Shown: positions 62,441 through 64,000 of the stretch, in pieces
Numbering within the stretch: the first letter of the stretch is position 1
Layout of the letters: the number at the start of each line of letters is the position of its first letter
NCBI RefSeq assembly: GCF_000479005.1
Contig: NZ_AWXC01000004.1
Span: forward strand, 1 to 64,000
Reading direction: 5' to 3'
DNA length: 64,000 bases
Origin: Prevotella sp. BV3P1
GTDB lineage: Bacteria > Bacteroidota > Bacteroidia > Bacteroidales > Bacteroidaceae
The notes under the pieces: model-generated
Databases searched by the model: none
What the model was told of the DNA's origin: nothing
What the model saw: the letters and a program-made list of their open reading frames with translations, nothing else
Made by a program: the position numbers and the translations under genes

Positions 62441-64000
62441 ATGCAAGACATCAGAAATATTGCCATCATCGCACACGTTGACCACGGAAAAACCACGTTG
62501 GTAGACAAGATGATGCTGGCAGGAAAATTGTTCCGTGACGGACAGGATAACAGTGGACAGGTATTGGATGCCAATGATTTGGAGCGCGAACGTGGCATCA
62601 CCATTCTTTCTAAAAACGTTTCCATCAATTGGAAAGGAACTAAAATCAACATCATAGACACTCCCGGTCACTCCGATTTTGGTGGCGAGGTAGAGCGCGT
62701 GCTCAACATGGCGGATGGTTGTATCTTGCTCGTTGACGCTTTCGAAGGCCCCATGCCGCAGACACGTTTCGTGTTGCAGAAAGCCTTGCAGATAGGCTTG
62801 AAACCCATCGTCGTGGTGAACAAGGTGGACAAACCCAACTGCAGACCCGAGGAAGTGTATGAAATGGTGTTTGACTTGATGTTCTCCTTGAACGCAACCG
62901 AAGACCAGCTGGACTTCCCCGTCGTATATGGTTCGGCCAAGAATGGATGGATGGCGGAGGATTGGAAGAAACCAACGGACAACATCGAATATTTGCTTGA
63001 CAAGATTGTTGAGGTGATACCTGCGCCCAAGCAGCTGGAGGGTACTCCGCAAATGCTGATTACCAGTCTCGACTACTCCAACTACACGGGACGTATTGCC
63101 GTTGGAAGGGTACATCGAGGCGTTCTTGCCAGTGGCATGAATGTAACCATTAGCCATCGCGACGGCAGTCAGGAAAAAACAAAGATTAAAGAACTTCATA
63201 CCTTTGAGGGCATGGGGCACGCCAAGACCGACCAAGTGAGCAGCGGTGACATCTGTGCCGTTATCGGTCTGGATCACTTCGAAATAGGCGACACTATCTG
63301 TGACTTTGAGAATCCCGAGCCATTACCTCCAATCGCCATTGACGAGCCTACGATGAGCATGCTGTTCACCATTAACGACTCACCTTTCTTTGGTAAAGAG
63401 GGAAAGTATGTCACTTCGCGCCACATCAACGACCGATTGGAAAAGGAGTTGGAGAAAAATCTGGCTCTCCGTGTGCGTCCTTTCGAGGATGCAACCGATA
63501 AATGGATTGTCAGTGGACGTGGCGTTCTCCACCTCAGCGTGTTGGTTGAAACCATGCGTCGCGAGGGATATGAGTTGCAAGTAGGTCAGCCACAGGTGAT
63601 TTTCAAAGAAATCAACGGCGAAAAATACGAGCCAATCGAGGAACTCACCATCAATGTTCCTGAAGAATTTTCCAGCAAAATGATTGACATGGTGACGCGT
63701 CGAAAGGGCGAAATGACCTCTATGGAGAACCAAGGTGACCGTACGAACATCGAGTTTGATATCCCTTCGCGCGGTATCATGGGACTTCGAACCAATGTGC
63801 TGACAGCCTCTCAAGGAGAAGCCATCATGGCGCATCGTTTCAAAGAGTATCAACCTTATAAGGGTGAGATAACAAGACGGGTAAACGGCAGCATGATTGC
63901 CATGGAAACGGGCACAGCATTCGCTTATTCCATCGATAAACTTCAAGACCGTGGTAAGTTCTTCATCGATCCGGGAGAGGAAGTATATGCCGGTCAGGTG
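62441..64000 (+). CDS. typA: Translational GTPase TypA/BipA, 3' end outside the window
   Basis: 520 codons are visible and open to the last base; the family is about 600 aa, so about 80 residues are missing. GTPase motifs: G1 AHVDHGKTT (11-19), G2 RERGITI, G3 DTPGHSDFG, G4 NKVDK. Later EF-G-like domains II, III and V follow, with SRGVLHL-type and SRGIMGLRTNVLTASQGEA segments typical of BipA. BipA binds the ribosome under stress and aids 50S assembly. The gene is divergent from rpsO. Confidence 0.95.
   Translation, partial: MQDIRNIAIIAHVDHGKTTLVDKMMLAGKLFRDGQDNSGQVLDANDLERERGITILSKNVSINWKGTKINIIDTPGHSDFGGEVERVLNMADGCILLVDAFEGPMPQTRFVLQKALQIGLKPIVVVNKVDKPNCRPEEVYEMVFDLMFSLNATEDQLDFPVVYGSAKNGWMAEDWKKPTDNIEYLLDKIVEVIPAPKQLEGTPQMLITSLDYSNYTGRIAVGRVHRGVLASGMNVTISHRDGSQEKTKIKELHTFEGMGHAKTDQVSSGDICAVIGLDHFEIGDTICDFENPEPLPPIAIDEPTMSMLFTINDSPFFGKEGKYVTSRHINDRLEKELEKNLALRVRPFEDATDKWIVSGRGVLHLSVLVETMRREGYELQVGQPQVIFKEINGEKYEPIEELTINVPEEFSSKMIDMVTRRKGEMTSMENQGDRTNIEFDIPSRGIMGLRTNVLTASQGEAIMAHRFKEYQPYKGEITRRVNGSMIAMETGTAFAYSIDKLQDRGKFFIDPGEEVYAGQV

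Overview
The window looks like a chromosomal segment of a Bacteroidales bacterium, most likely a Prevotellaceae (Prevotella-type) species. The signs are Bacteroidetes-type promoters (TTTG, about 19-21 nt, then TAnnTTTG), few Shine-Dalgarno sequences, families largely restricted to this phylum (fimbrillin-like lipoprotein, DUF5020, DUF4348, DUF4251, DUF3098, BT_3928-like protein) and the gene order DUF1599/BT_3928-like/tpiA/SPOR/folE and ftsX/DUF3098/uppP/truB/queA/folK. I see no rRNA or tRNA genes, CRISPR array, transposase, phage or plasmid backbone.

Layout. 0.2-4.1 kb: a small basic/acidic peptide, a 900-aa fimbrillin-like lipoprotein and a DUF5020 outer-membrane protein. 4.2-7.6 kb: NAD-dependent ligase translationally coupled to a NUDIX hydrolase, then type II pantothenate kinase. 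8.3-14.2 kb: a TolC/HlyD/double-ATPase/two-permease export operon. 14.8-21.8 kb: SLC13 carrier, a lone metal-chelate binding lipoprotein, pheS, DUF4348-murB-MBL hydrolase. 22.9-31.5 kb: a YtxH/holin-like envelope operon, SPOR lipoprotein, ruvX-def-TPR, thrS, infC-rpmI-rplT. 31.6-39.2 kb: K+/H+ antiporter, second SLC13 protein, endonuclease I, DUF4251, GH25 lysozyme. 39.3-46.4 kb: xth, folE, SPOR, tpiA, BT_3928-like, DUF1599, a small lipoprotein and the tRNA CCA enzyme. 47.0-53.8 kb: an RND tripartite efflux operon and lpxA. 53.9-56.4 kb: vitamin B6 operon whose first gene is a ThiD/PdxK-like domain fused to an AraC DNA-binding domain. 57.3-64 kb: ftsX to folK, rpsO, and the start of typA.

The genes are mostly housekeeping or envelope functions. 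The unusual material is between them. Every gene-free gap longer than 600 bp (six of them) contains one copy of a 0.32-0.41 kb structured repeat that begins with TTCTTGACAA, carries a long hairpin built on CGTATTTGC and has a core of alternating AAAAGCAT/ATGCTTTT palindromes. A second family is a 66-bp unit that occurs as exact two-unit dimers at two loci, with a 10-bp stem that changes in a compensatory way between units. A third is an (A)AACTCAT-like octamer run directly before def, lpxA and truB. There is also a compact promoter-to-terminator unit that could encode a roughly 60-nt RNA at 21.94-22.0 kb.

The best candidate for a new biological system is the pdx operon regulator: its kinase-like domain keeps the fold but has lost the catalytic Cys/Asp of the GTG(C/D) motif. 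This suggests a ligand sensor for B6 or thiamin pyrimidine compounds that controls pdxS-pdxT. The best candidate for an undescribed DNA element is the six-copy intergenic repeat.
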